Source: Trachythela sp. YZ-2020 (Eukaryota; Cnidaria; Anthozoa; Malacalcyonacea; Clavulariidae). From it: a stretch of DNA of 64,000 nt. The notes beneath the pieces were generated by a model, which was not told the origin of the DNA, did not search any database, and worked only from the letters and a program-made list of their open reading frames with translations. Shown here in pieces: positions 30,321 through 41,152 of this stretch. The stretch is from the NCBI GenBank assembly GCA_016169945.1, contig JADLSH010000155.1, forward strand, positions 2,735,501-2,799,500, given 5' to 3'. Each line of letters starts with the position of its first letter. Position 1 is the first letter of the stretch. Both the position numbers and the translations under genes were made by a program.

Positions 30321-33149
30321 TGTATGTATGTATGTATAAACTTTATTTCAACACGGAAATCTCATCATTACATAAATAATGCTCTACCTGAGAGCCGTGC
30401 ACATATACCGGGTGGGGCAAAAAAAAGTACGACCGTTTGACTTAGTACAACTTAAAAACTAAAAGAGATATTACACTTAAACAACTTTCTTTGCATTCAG
30501 CGATGTCTAACTTAAATTTTGATATATGCCATGTGCATTTTAATGCACTATTGACTGAGATAGCTGCGTTTAAACTTGACTAAACACTTTTGGAACTGTC
30601 GAGAATTAGCTAAAAACGGCCTATTAAACTAATTTGATAACCGTTACCATTTTATCGTAAGTATTATTTAAATGAAGTGAAGTTGAAGTTAGAAATGTTT
30701 CTTGAATAGATATGCTCTTTTATTCTAACATTTGGCCTTCTAACTTCAACTTCACTTCATTGAAACGAATACTTGCGTAAAATGCTAATGGTTATCAAAT
30801 TATTTAATAGGCCATTTTTAGCTAATTCTCGACACTTCCAAAAATGTTTTCTCAAGTTTAAACGCAGCTATCTCGGTCAATATTGGATGTAAATGTACAT
30901 GACATCTATTAAAATTTAAGTTAGACATCGCTGAATGCAAAGAAGTGTAATAGCTCGTTTAGTTTTTAAGTTATACTAAATCAAACAGTCGTACTTTTTT
31001 TTGCCCCACCCGGTACATATATATATAGATCTATGTAAATATAGTAAGAAAAGAAAGAAAAGGGAAACAAAGAAGAAACTAGATTTTACAATAACTTGAA
31101 TGATTAACTATATTACATAATATACACAATAAAAGCATCAGAGACTAAGAGAATCTCGTATATCATTAGAAACCTTCGTCTTGAATGCAATGACATCCTT
31201 AGAGAATTCCAGGTAACCGCTCTACTGTATGCTAGACTATTTTTCATAAAGTTTGTGTTAGGTTTTGGAAGGGGAAAATTCACTTGGCTGCCCCTTACAT
31301 TGTAGTCATGCATTAGATTCCTTCTGGAAATTTGTGATGTTAAATACATAAGTGCATCATTATTTGCTATTTTATGCATTAATAATACCTTATTCAAATG
31401 CCACCTATGTTCCAACGTAAGCCAGGCTAATTTTTCTAAAATTTCAGCAGATCTAATATCTTAACCAGAACGTGTGATAATTCACCCATAGCACGATTTT
31501 GTAATTTCTGAATTTTCTCCTTAGAACCTTTATTACAGTTATCCCATACCGATGAAGAGTAGTCGAAATGCGGTTGTATAATTGCATAATATACATTGTC
31601 GTTCTTTAATGCGTCTACTGGGACAAAATCACGGATTTGTCTCAAGGCACTAAGGCCGCTCTTTACCTTTTTAACAGTATTACTTATATGGTCATGCCAG
31701 CTAAGACATTCATCAACGCTAACACCTAGAATTTTCTTGTGTTTAACTCTTTTCAGATTAACATTTCCTATGAATAATGAAGGTTCCCTACTTAAGTTTC
31801 TAATTCGTTGGACTGAGCCAATGATCATATATTCGCTGTTGACCATATTGAGACTAAGATGATTGGCTCTCAGCCAAATGCACAAATTTTGTAGATCTTC
31901 ATTAATTCTGTTTTCCATAAGGTTAAAATTTTCGTTTCCATAGTAATGCTAGTGCCATCTGCATACATATTTGTTGTTGTATGAGCGAAACAGCCCGTAA
32001 GATCATTAATGAAGATCAGAAACAGCAGCGGACCTAGTATCGATCCCTGTGGTACACCACATTTTATTATACCTGGATTTGAAAGGACCCCATTTATAAA
32101 GCATTTTTGGCTCCTATTAGAAAGATATGATTGGATCCATTTTAATTCATCATCAATAAATCCGTAAAACTGCAATTTCTTCAACAAGATAGTGTGGTCC
32201 ACAGTATCGAAGGTTTCTTAAGGTCAACAAAGACAGCTATGTTCAGGTTCCCTTCGTCCATGTTATTGAGCCAAAACATAGTATATTTATGTAAAGCCGT
32301 CAAAGTAGAGTGTCGAGGTCTGAAACCCGACTGATTTTTGCGACAATAAGTTATTATCACTTAAATATTCATAGAATTGTTTAAAAACGATTTTCTCGAA
32401 AACTTTAGCTATTACTGACAATACAGATATTGGTCTATAATTATTTGCATCCGATCGTTCTCCGCTCTTAAAAATTGGGGCTACCCTTGCACTTTTTAGG
32501 TCATCAGGAAAGATACCACTTATTAAAGATTTATTAAATATAATTGAAAGAGACTCGGATATGATACCTGCAACACCTTTGATCACGTTGCATGGTATTT
32601 TATCTAGGCCAGATGCCTTTTTAGAGGGGATATCCCTTATAGCAGACGCAACCTGACCAGCACATTAAAATTGAATTTACTTGTACTATGATTCACATAA
32701 GTGCAAGGATTTAAAGTTGTACTCGGAATCTCACGGGCGAGGTCCGGTCCCAATTTAATATAATGTTCGTTAAAGTTTTCAGCTATAAGTTTCTTATCAC
32801 TGATAATACCCAATTCGTTTTTTTAAATATTTACATTAGTCCCTTTTATAGGTCTATTCAAAAGGTTATTTAGCAATTTCCACGTTTTTTTTTGGTGTTG
32901 CCTTTATTCGCCTCAAAGTTTTGAACAAAGTAATTTCTTTTGCATGTTTTTAGCTTATTATTAACCTTGTTCCTCAGTTTACGGTATTCAATCCAGTTTG
33001 CTTCAGAACGATTTTTGACAGCATGCTTTCTTAAATAATCCCTACGAAACATCATGTCTCTAATATCGGATGTAATCCACGGGGCATCACGATTTCTAAC
33101 TCGTTTAGTTCTAATTGGTGCATGAGCATCCAAAACTCTAGGACCCATA
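30321..33149 (-). pseudogene. 5'-truncated LINE inserted in a minisatellite
   Basis: Minus strand. Linker after the endonuclease: 33,148-32,870 (APIRTKRVRNRDAPWITSDI). RT: 32,586-32,287 (NYRPISVLSVIAKVFEK) and 32,202-31,870 (CGVPQGSILGPLLFLIFIND; catalytic FADD altered to YADG). C-terminal region: 31,918-31,113 (SLFIGNVNLKRVKHKKILGV, FDYSSSVWDNCN). Frameshifts and stops separate these blocks. The 3' end is a (CATA)n tail at 30,320-30,338. It is the same CR1-like group as the plus-strand element at 33.5-38.3 kb but older. A mariner-type MITE lies in its 3' UTR. Confidence 0.8.
30408..31013. mobile_element. 606-bp mariner-type foldback MITE
   Basis: Starts CCGGGTGGGGCAAAAAAAAG and ends with its inverse, flanked by TA (30,406-30,407; 31,014-31,015). 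The inverted repeats extend nearly to the centre (about 280 bp per arm, imperfect). TA target and CCGGGTG ends fit a Tc1/mariner non-autonomous element. Confidence 0.85.
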
Positions 33150-33375
33150 GTAAATGCAAAGAAATGCGCAGTAAATGCAAAGAAATGCGCAGGAAATGAG
33201 AAGAAATGCGCAGGAAATGCGAAGTTAATGCGAAGTAAATGCGAAGAAATGCGCAGGAAATGCGAAGAAATGCGCAGGAAATGCGAAGAAATGAGCAGGA
33301 AATGTGAAGTAAATGCGAAGTAAATACGAAGTAAATGCGAAGTAAATGCGAAGAAATGCGAAGTAAATGCGCGTG
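33150..33375. repeat. Minisatellite, part 2
   Basis: Continuation of the AAATGCGMAG array of 29,998-30,320. Read on the minus strand it gives long low-complexity frames (HFLRISSHLLRIYFAF) that are not genes. Confidence 0.9.
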
Positions 33376-33516
33376 CACGCTTTTCTCAAAAAGCATTCTA
33401 ACGAGGTTAATACTTCGCCTATACCGTCGCATATGCAAACCATTCGTATATCTATTACATAAGTAACCACTCTTACTGATATATTTTTTTTTCTTGGGAG
33501 CTTATGGTTGAATATG

Positions 33517-35215
33517 GGTCCTTATCAGTGTGAACGATGTTTGAGAATGTACTCATCCTATTATAATGCCAGGCGACATAAAGCTTACAGTTGCACACAT
33601 TCAACCACTCGTAGCCAAAGCGAGCAAGAATGAAACATGTCAGAAACAGACTTGGATAGTTCTTGGATAGACCAAGGAACACTTGGTGATCTTAAAGCTT
33701 TCGTTCTGACGATAATTGATGAGCAAGCAGCCCAAAATTCGAAATGGCATTCACCTAGCGGCGGAAAGTGGTGCTTCAATAGCGAGCAGCTAAAAGTTGA
33801 GTGGCACTCAAAGAGCGAATCTATATCCTTTGATGGAGCCAAAGCCAATGATTTATGTGATCAAATTCATAGTGTCCTTTTAAAATCTGATTATCAAAAT
33901 AAAGATCAAAACAGCGACCTTAACAAGTCATTAGAATCCTTCATAGCTGACGCGAGCGTCGAAGCGTGCAATATTAATTTGAACGAATCGCCTAGATTAC
34001 ATACTTCTTTACTGCAAGTCAGTAATGTATCCTGCCTAAATAGCAAAGATATCAATTGTGATGAAAACCCCAGTAATCTTGAATTTGAAATGGCAAATTC
34101 TAAATCTGGTACAGGCGAGAATCAATTATCCCCTCTCATTCAACACACAGACGAACGGCGTGATGTGTTTAGGCAGTGCGAGTATAAAAAACATAGTTAT
34201 GCTCATCGGGGTTTACGTGAATCGGAAACAGTACACATGCAAGACCCTGATGCTACGAGCGGTGGTCCTTGCTGTGCCGATTGTATCAAGCAAAGATGGG
34301 AAATTGACAATCTAAAAGCAGAAATTACTTGTCTTAAAAAATTAAAAAATAAATTGTTTATCGCGAAGGAGACAAAGCTGACAAGTCAAGCATGGATATG
34401 CAAATTTCCCGTCTTCAACGCGATAACTCAACCCTAATCAAAACAGTTGAAATGCTAAGTAGACAATTGTTAAATCAAAACGAAGAGAATTCTACCAACG
34501 TCTCAAGTGAATCAGATGTATATGTAAACCCACGACATACGAAAGAGTCGGATATCCCTTCAACTTCGTCTAAAGAAAAGGAAAAGAAACTGAGAAAAAA
34601 GAAGAAGAGAAATGTAAATGAGTCAACGTCACAGTCAGGGGTTGACCCACCTAAAGAAATTGTAAATAAAGCTGCTGGTAATCCATCAACTTCGACCGGT
34701 AACCGTAAGCCAGTAGTGGTAATCGCTGGCGACTCAATAGTAAAGAATGTAGTTGGACCATCTATGAGCAAATCTGACGCAGACCACCTCTACGTTGTTA
34801 AATCTTTTTCTGGCGCAACTATTTCCGACATGGAGGATTTTATCAAACCTACAACCCGCAAGTCACCGGACAAAATTATCCTCCATGTTGGCACTAATGA
34901 TCTGAAAAATTCTACGCCGAAAGTTATTACCGATTCTATTTTGAATCTAACAACCCAAATCAAAGAGGATTCTCCTAACTCCATGGTAGGTGTTTCTGCG
35001 TTGTTAATCAGAAATGATTGCCCGATATTAGCCACCAAGGTTAATCAAGTCAACTCCACCTTAGAAAATCTTTGTCATATGAACAATATTCCTTCCTTAA
35101 AAACGCTAATATTAACACTAGTCACCTCAACAGTAGAGGTCTCCATTTAAATAAATTAGGCAGTATATCCCTCCAAAACAATTTCAAAGAGTTTATAAAT
35201 AACTTAGAAAATTGA
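33517..35215 (+). pseudogene. LINE ORF1: zinc finger, coiled coil, SGNH esterase
   Basis: Three reading blocks. (1) About 33,517-33,636 with a C2H2-like finger, YQCERCLRMYSSYYNARRHK. (2) 33,637-34,437, acidic, ending in a likely coiled coil (RWEIDNLKAEITCLKKLKNK). (3) 34,392-35,215 with an SGNH/GDSL esterase fold: VVIAGDSIV (block I), HVGTND (block III) and, after a frameshift near 35,100, SHLNSRGLHLNKLG (block V with the catalytic His region). Esterase-type ORF1 is known from the CR1 group of LINEs, where ORF1 acts in RNA binding and assembly. At least two frameshifts are present. Confidence 0.75.
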
Positions 35216-35227
35216 CATGATATTACG

Positions 35228-38159
35228 TTGTCTAGAGTTGCTAATTCAGTAAATAATGTTCAATCTAAGACTATGCAAACTACTTCTAACATTCAAAACC
35301 TGCTCTTGCCAAACAGGAGTGGCTTTAAACTTGCCTCACTTAATATCACCAGTTTGGTCAAACATATTGATGAGCTTAGAATCTATCTATCAAATAATGT
35401 GATTGATGTACTGGCTATTAATGAGACAAGGCTTGACTCTATGGTTGGTGACAACGAAGTACATATACCTGGATACGAAATTGTTAGGCGAGATAGAGAT
35501 TCCAATGGTAGATTTGGCGGTGGGGTTTGTTTTTATATTCGTAGCTGTATAAATTTTTCAGTTCGGCATGATCTATCTTTTGAGCAATTGGAAAACCTGT
35601 GTATTTCAGTTAATAAACCTAGAGCCAAGCCTTTTCTTATTACCACTTGGTACAGGCCTCCTAATTCGCCTGTAGCAATGTTTAATTATTTTGAAATTCT
35701 TCTAGGTATGCTCGATTCTGAAAATATCGAGTATTACCTCATGGGCGACTTCAACTGTGATTTGAGCTCTACAGTCTTAGATCATGATTCGAAGTCACTC
35801 ATGGATATTGCCGATTTATATAATCTTTCTCAGCTTATAAATGAACCTACTCGAATCACAGACTCCTCCTCAACATTGTTAGATCATATTTTCACAAATA
35901 CTCCTGACAAGGTTGTTTGCTCTGGTGTTTCTCATGTGAGTATAAGCGATCATAGTCTTATTTACGCCTTTCGCAAACTTTCTGTGGGTACATCGACGGG
36001 GTACATTCTTCAATAAACTACAGAAAGTTTAAAAACTTTGATTCTACTAAATTTCGTAATGATATTAGTCAACAGAGTTGGAACTATATCAATCAGTACG
36101 AAAACCCTAATGACATGTGGCATGCTTGGAAAGCCACATTCAATTCTGTCGCAGATAAGCACGCCCCAATTCGAACTAAGCGCGTTAAGGCTATTAAATC
36201 GCCTTGGATCACATCTCTTTGAAAGATAAAATGCATAGGCGAGATGTCCTAAAAATTAAAGCAATTCGTTCCAATGATACTCAAGATTGGCTTTCTTTTA
36301 AGAAAATGCGTAATTTTGTTAATTCTGAAATCTTCTACGCTAAGCAAGCCTATTTCAAAAATTCTTTCAATGATAATAAAGACAATCCTAATAAGACCTG
36401 GAAGATCATTAATGAACTTACTTCTAAGAATAGGAAAAGCCCTCACATTGGCGAGGTTGATTTGAATGGCGTATTAATTAATGACCCTAGCAAAATTGCT
36501 GATGCGTTTAACGATCACTTTTCAAACATCGGACCAGACCTTGCAGATAAAATTAATCTTAATGATAGCAATCGGTCTTATCTTGATTATTTACCTAACC
36601 AAAATAATGCTATTTTTCAACTGAGAGAAATAAGTATTCCAACCGTTTACGCATTACTGTCCACGTTAAACACTTCTAAAGCAACAGGTTTAGACAAAAT
36701 ATCTTCTAGGTTAATTAGAGAATGCTCTGACTTAATTGCAGAATCCCTCTGTCTTATTTTTAATCGTTCTATCACTACAGGCATATTCCCAAACGAATGG
36801 AAATGTGCTAAAGTTATTCCTATATACAAACAAGGCAAACGCAATTGCGTTGATAACTATCGTCCCATTTCTATTGTTCCTATTGTGGCTAAGGTTTTTG
36901 AAAGGGTAATTTATGATCAGCTATATACATTTATAGCTGAAAATGAATTATTAACTAATTATCAATCTGGATTTCGAGGCCTACATTCTACTGTCACCTC
37001 TCTTCTTGAGGCTACCAACGAATGGGCTTATAATATTGACAGTGGTAATGTAAATGCTGTAATGTTTCTTGATCTTAAAAAAGCGTTCGACACTGTAGAT
37101 CATGAAATATTGCTGAACAAACTTAATGCATATGGAATCAAGGGAACTGCGGGTAACTGGTTAAGATCGTATCTAAATGAACGTAATCAAAAGTGTTTTG
37201 TTAACGGTCATTTCTCCTCGAATCGATTACTACAATGTGGGGTTCCTCAGGGAACTATATTAGGCCCGCTTTTATTTTTAATCTATATTAATGATCTTCC
37301 TAATTGTCTAATACACTCTCGGGCACGAATGTTTGCTGATGACACTAATTTGACATATGCAAGTAATAACATACATGAAATTAATCATAATCTTAACGAG
37401 GATCTTGCTAGTGTCAGTGAATGGTTATCAGCAAACAAACTTACTTTAAACCAGACTAAAACTGAATTTATGCTAATTGGCTCTCGCCAAAGAATAAATA
37501 CTTTTCAATCTACTCCTTTATTAGTAATAAATAACGTTCCAGTTAAACAAGTCTCTCATACAAAATCACTCGGCGTACATATTGATGAGAACTTATCCTG
37601 GAATGTTCATATTGAGAAACTGAGTAAAAAAGTTGCTTCCGGTATTGGTGCACTAAAACGCATTAGACCTTATGTTCCTTTTACCACAATGCAACTTATT
37701 TACAAGTGCTTAGTTCAACCATATTTCGACTACTGCTCTGCTGTCTGGGACAGTTGCAGTAGTTATCTAGTTAACAAATTGCAAAAATTACAAAATCGTG
37801 CTGCCAGGGTATTAACATCTTCTAGTTATGATACAAATGCCGATTATCTTTTCGAAAGTCTTGGATGGAAAAATCTTGTATCTCAGCGTAGGCTTTCCAA
37901 GGCTATCATGGTGTATAAATCCTTGAATGGTCTTGCTCCAGATTATCTTTCTAATATGTTTGTTGATCGCAATAGTATCACAAATTATGCATTGAGAGAC
38001 ACCAGTAACAAACTAGCTTTGCCACTACCGCGTACTAATTACTTGAAAAATAGCTTTAGTTATAGCGGTGCAGTACTGTGGAATTCTCTTCCTACTGAGT
38101 TAAGACAGGCTAGTACTTTACATAAATTTAAGTCTGACTGTAGCAACTTTATTCAATAA
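35228..38159 (+). pseudogene. LINE ORF2: APE endonuclease and RT
   Basis: The endonuclease (35,228-36,016) has LASLNITSL, INETRLD, MGDFNCDL and ISDHSLIY. A frameshift near 36,005 and a stop near 36,220 precede the long frame 36,204-38,159. That frame has the linker, NYRPISIVPIVAKVFERV, FLDLKKAFDTVDH, CGVPQGTILGPLLFLIYIND and MFADDTNL, then thumb and C-terminal domain (LGVHIDENLSWNVH, AVLWNSLPTELR). All catalytic residues of EN and RT are present. The first ATG of the second frame is a consequence of the upstream break, not a true start. Confidence 0.87.
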
Positions 38160-38379
38160 TTTTTAAATATTTTATCTAATTTTAATCAATTTAATGCACG
38201 GCACTCATGAAAAACAGGTAGTTTTGTAAATATGTATAGTATAATTTATCATATAGCTAATTTCCTTTGTTACTTTATCATAAGTGTGTAAAATCCTGAT
38301 GAGTCCACCGTGACTAAATAAAGTTCACTAACTAACTAACTCCTATCTCAGAGTTAACACGAACAGAAGAAGAAAATAA

Positions 38380-39302
38380 ATAGACACTGAAGAATCTGAT
38401 GACACCGGTGAAAGTGAAGCCGAATCCAAAGATCCTACGTCAGAAAGCGAACTTGACAATTCAGATAGTGCTAACAGTGAAACTGAAGATGAAATTGATC
38501 CTTGGGTACCCGTAAGAACGGAAACGTCTGAACGAAATTTTGCAGAATACGAAAAATGAATACAGAACTTTATTGAAGGTGGTTTTGATGAAGAAGAAGC
38601 TAAAGACAAAGCATATTTACTGATCCTGCCAAAGCTTCGAAAAGATTTAAAAAACGTTCATCTGGAACGTCTATTGTAGGTAAGGTAGGTAAAACTTTAT
38701 TTAAAATCATACGCTAGCCCCGTCAACTACAAGCTAATTTCCACGAGGAGCGTGTAGTACATCATATAAAATACTAAAACTACAAATAAATACATACACA
38801 CAGAAGAATGATATACCCCCCCCCGAAAAAGGTTACCTCATTAGTCCAATTAACTCCCTAAACCCACATAGCTGCCATTACTTGTGCAAGCAGTACTAGT
38901 GTGCATAACAAATATGTTTTGAATAAGAAAATATACGTTAATGTACAGTATTAGAAATTGTGAGCGCGAATTCCCTTTTTGAATGTTGACAAAGTATCCG
39001 AATTACGCAAATCTGTAGGTAGAGAATTCCAAACCTTAGCTTCATCGAAAGAAAAACTTTTCTTAAGTTTCTCAGTCCTGGACTGAGGTAGTTGCATAGA
39101 GGTAGAGGAGCCCACGTCGATTAAAGAAGGATCCAGTGCACAAAAAATTGTGAAAACGAGGGATGAATTTGTAAACGATGACTTGTACCCTAAGGAAGCT
39201 CTAAAGGCTGCTGTTGACAAGATGAAATTCCTTTTAAACAAACGTATGAGAGACACTCGAACGGCGCATAATGTGAACGAAGATACTGACCATGAATCCT
39301 AA
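38380..39302 (+). pseudogene. Acidic protein fragment split by a LINE 3' end
   Basis: Block 1 (38,380-about 38,670) encodes an acidic Ser/Glu/Asp-rich stretch, then EIDPWVPVRTE, FIEGGFDEEEAKDKAYLLIL and LRKDLKNVHLERL. It has one in-frame TGA (about 38,557). Block 2 (about 39,127-39,302) reads KTRDEFVNDDLYPKEALKAA and MKFLLNKRM, with a stop at 39,300-39,302 and AATAAA at 39,355-39,360. The two blocks look like one domain interrupted by the minus-strand LINE piece. I recall similar acidic plus helical proteins as recurrent uncharacterised cnidarian sequences, probably repeat-associated, but I cannot assign a function. Confidence 0.5.
38676..39126 (-). mobile_element. Very short LINE 3' end
   Basis: Minus-strand C-terminal LINE residues (KSFSFDEAKVWNSLPTDLRN, stop near 38,954) followed by a 3' UTR and a (TACC)n-type tail at 38,676-38,694. 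A heavily 5'-truncated insertion. Confidence 0.7.
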
Positions 39303-40011
39303 AATAATCTTTGTCTGCACTTCACTTATAGCTAATTATGATAATGTTGTAAGAAATAAATGTATTTTCAAATTAAATTGTGTTTATTTTAATGTTTATC
39401 ACAAGGGACATAAACGAAAACTCCTACTGACCGAAGATTGAAATATATTTAACGTTAAACGATCCAAGCTCGAGGACACTGTTAGAAACAGACAATATAT
39501 TTAAAGTAATATATTTATCTGTACAAATTTAGTGTTATATTTTCCAAATAAATTGTATAAAACGTTAATCCGTGCGCTAATTTATGCATGCAGCAACCAA
39601 CGAGGTTGCCTTGGTAACAATATTTGTCTCTAAAAATCATCACGTTTTCGTATTCGTTAAACCCACTTTTCCCTCCTTTTAATATTGAGAAAGTTCCAAA
39701 TGTTCAAACGTATTTGCAAATTGAATTGTAACTTCGGGCATAGTTTCACATTCAGCATTTTCGCTGCAATCAGCAATTTTCATTCTGCAATCTAAATAAT
39801 TGTTTTCAAAAAATTATACTAAAAAATTAGAGTTGCTATGGTTACCCCTTACAATACTTCATGTTAATACGTCGTAATATACTTACCAAAATTTGTCCCA
39901 AATATATTCTGTAAAGTTCTCTCCGCAAAAATCCCAAATATATTCTGTAAAGTTCTCTCCGCAAAAGGTACGTACATATTAAAATGTACAACCGTCACGA
40001 ATTATATATAA
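39303..40011. other. No gene; 36-bp tandem duplication
   Basis: Non-coding AT-rich DNA. At 39,896-39,966 a unit starting TCCCAAATATATTCTGTAAA is present twice in tandem, nearly identical. Confidence 0.7.
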
Positions 40012-41152
40012 TCCCCGAGCCGGCGCGAAGCGCCGTGCGAGGGTACTAATTCCGCTCGGATATTTACACCCGGGAAAAAAGGAAAGCAATGGGAAATCCA
40101 AAGTTCATCAAGTTTTGCGGGCGCATGGCTATGTTTCATGGGTGTGATGGGTGGTCATCTCACTAATCTTTGTTAGGAGTGGAATGAGCGAATTATAAAA
40201 AAAACAGGAGTATCAGTATAAAGTCTGAATTATAACTTATAAATCGCTTTTTGGGACTTCAGGAAAAGCGGCGGAACAAATTTATCGTTTATACTTTATA
40301 AAAAAGGATAAATAGAGATAGATGGTCGAAAAAATATGGCAAGTTTCTTATATTATATTGTTGATGTATTTACATATATTTTCATTTTTTTTCCAATTAA
40401 AGTATCCTATATTTTATGTCATCAAAAAGTTCCAACTTAAAAGGAAAGCGAAATCGTTTCACACGAGAGAATTTGTATATTTTCATCTGATTTCATTTCA
40501 AAAACTACTTTATCGGTAAAAGGCAGTTTAGTTTTACAAACTTTTCGAAACGTTTTAGTGAACGGAAGGTTGCATTAATTTGAAGCTTATAGAATGCATA
40601 AGACCATACCTACACCATATACCTCAGATTTGTATGGCTAAACCAACTAATATTTTAATTACTTTTGTAGTTTTTGTGACCTGTTTAACTGTTTTGTACT
40701 GTTTTGTACTCAGAAAAGAAGTTTAATTATATTATTAATCGTGTTGCCATGGCTACTGTGCTTCCTCTTCTCGAAACAAAATTTGCATTTTTTATTCTTT
40801 CAAAATAAATTTCTCAAAATATTGTTTCCTTCCACTCTTCTTTCCAAACTATTAGAGTAATGATCAAAATTTTAATGGCACATTTAAAATGAAGGAAAAC
40901 ACAGTGATTACGTCAAGTAAAACATTTCATGTGGCGATAGCCTTTGATTGCGTCGTGAAGAGGGGTGTGAGCCAAGGATCCAATTCTGTTTTCTAAGCCA
41001 CAAATTTGTTTTGAACGCAGATATCCGACTCGCCTACAACCTTTGCATGGCAGATTTTGTGATGAAAAAGATTAGCAATAGTAATGTTTTGGAATGTAGT
41101 GTCTGGCAATGTTCAGCTGGGGCGAGGGGTTACTGCAAGCATGTATTTCTAG
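40012..41152 (+). mobile_element. Helitron-like non-autonomous element, 1.14 kb
   Basis: Begins TCCCCGAGCCGGCGCGAAGC and ends CATGTATTTCTAG, between A (40,011) and T (41,153). It aligns with the outer copy at 12,973-15,126 and serves as the uninterrupted reference for the nested insertion there. The 5' hairpin CGGCGC-GAA-GCGCCG is perfect. No TSD, TIR or ORF. Confidence 0.75.

Larger units (their letters stand above)
33500..38341 (+). mobile_element. Nearly full-length CR1-like LINE
   Basis: About 4.8 kb: ORF1, ORF2 with endonuclease and RT, a short 3' UTR with AATAAA near 38,317, and a 3' tail of (ACTA)n at 38,327-38,341. A few frameshifts and stops inactivate it, but all domains are present. 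The 5' end is uncertain, between the minisatellite edge (33,375) and the first ORF (about 33,517). Confidence 0.82.

Noticed and set aside
29933..33470. ORFs reading HLLRIYFAFTSHF-type repeats
   Set aside because: Translations of the AAATGCGMAG minisatellite; low complexity, no start or splice support.
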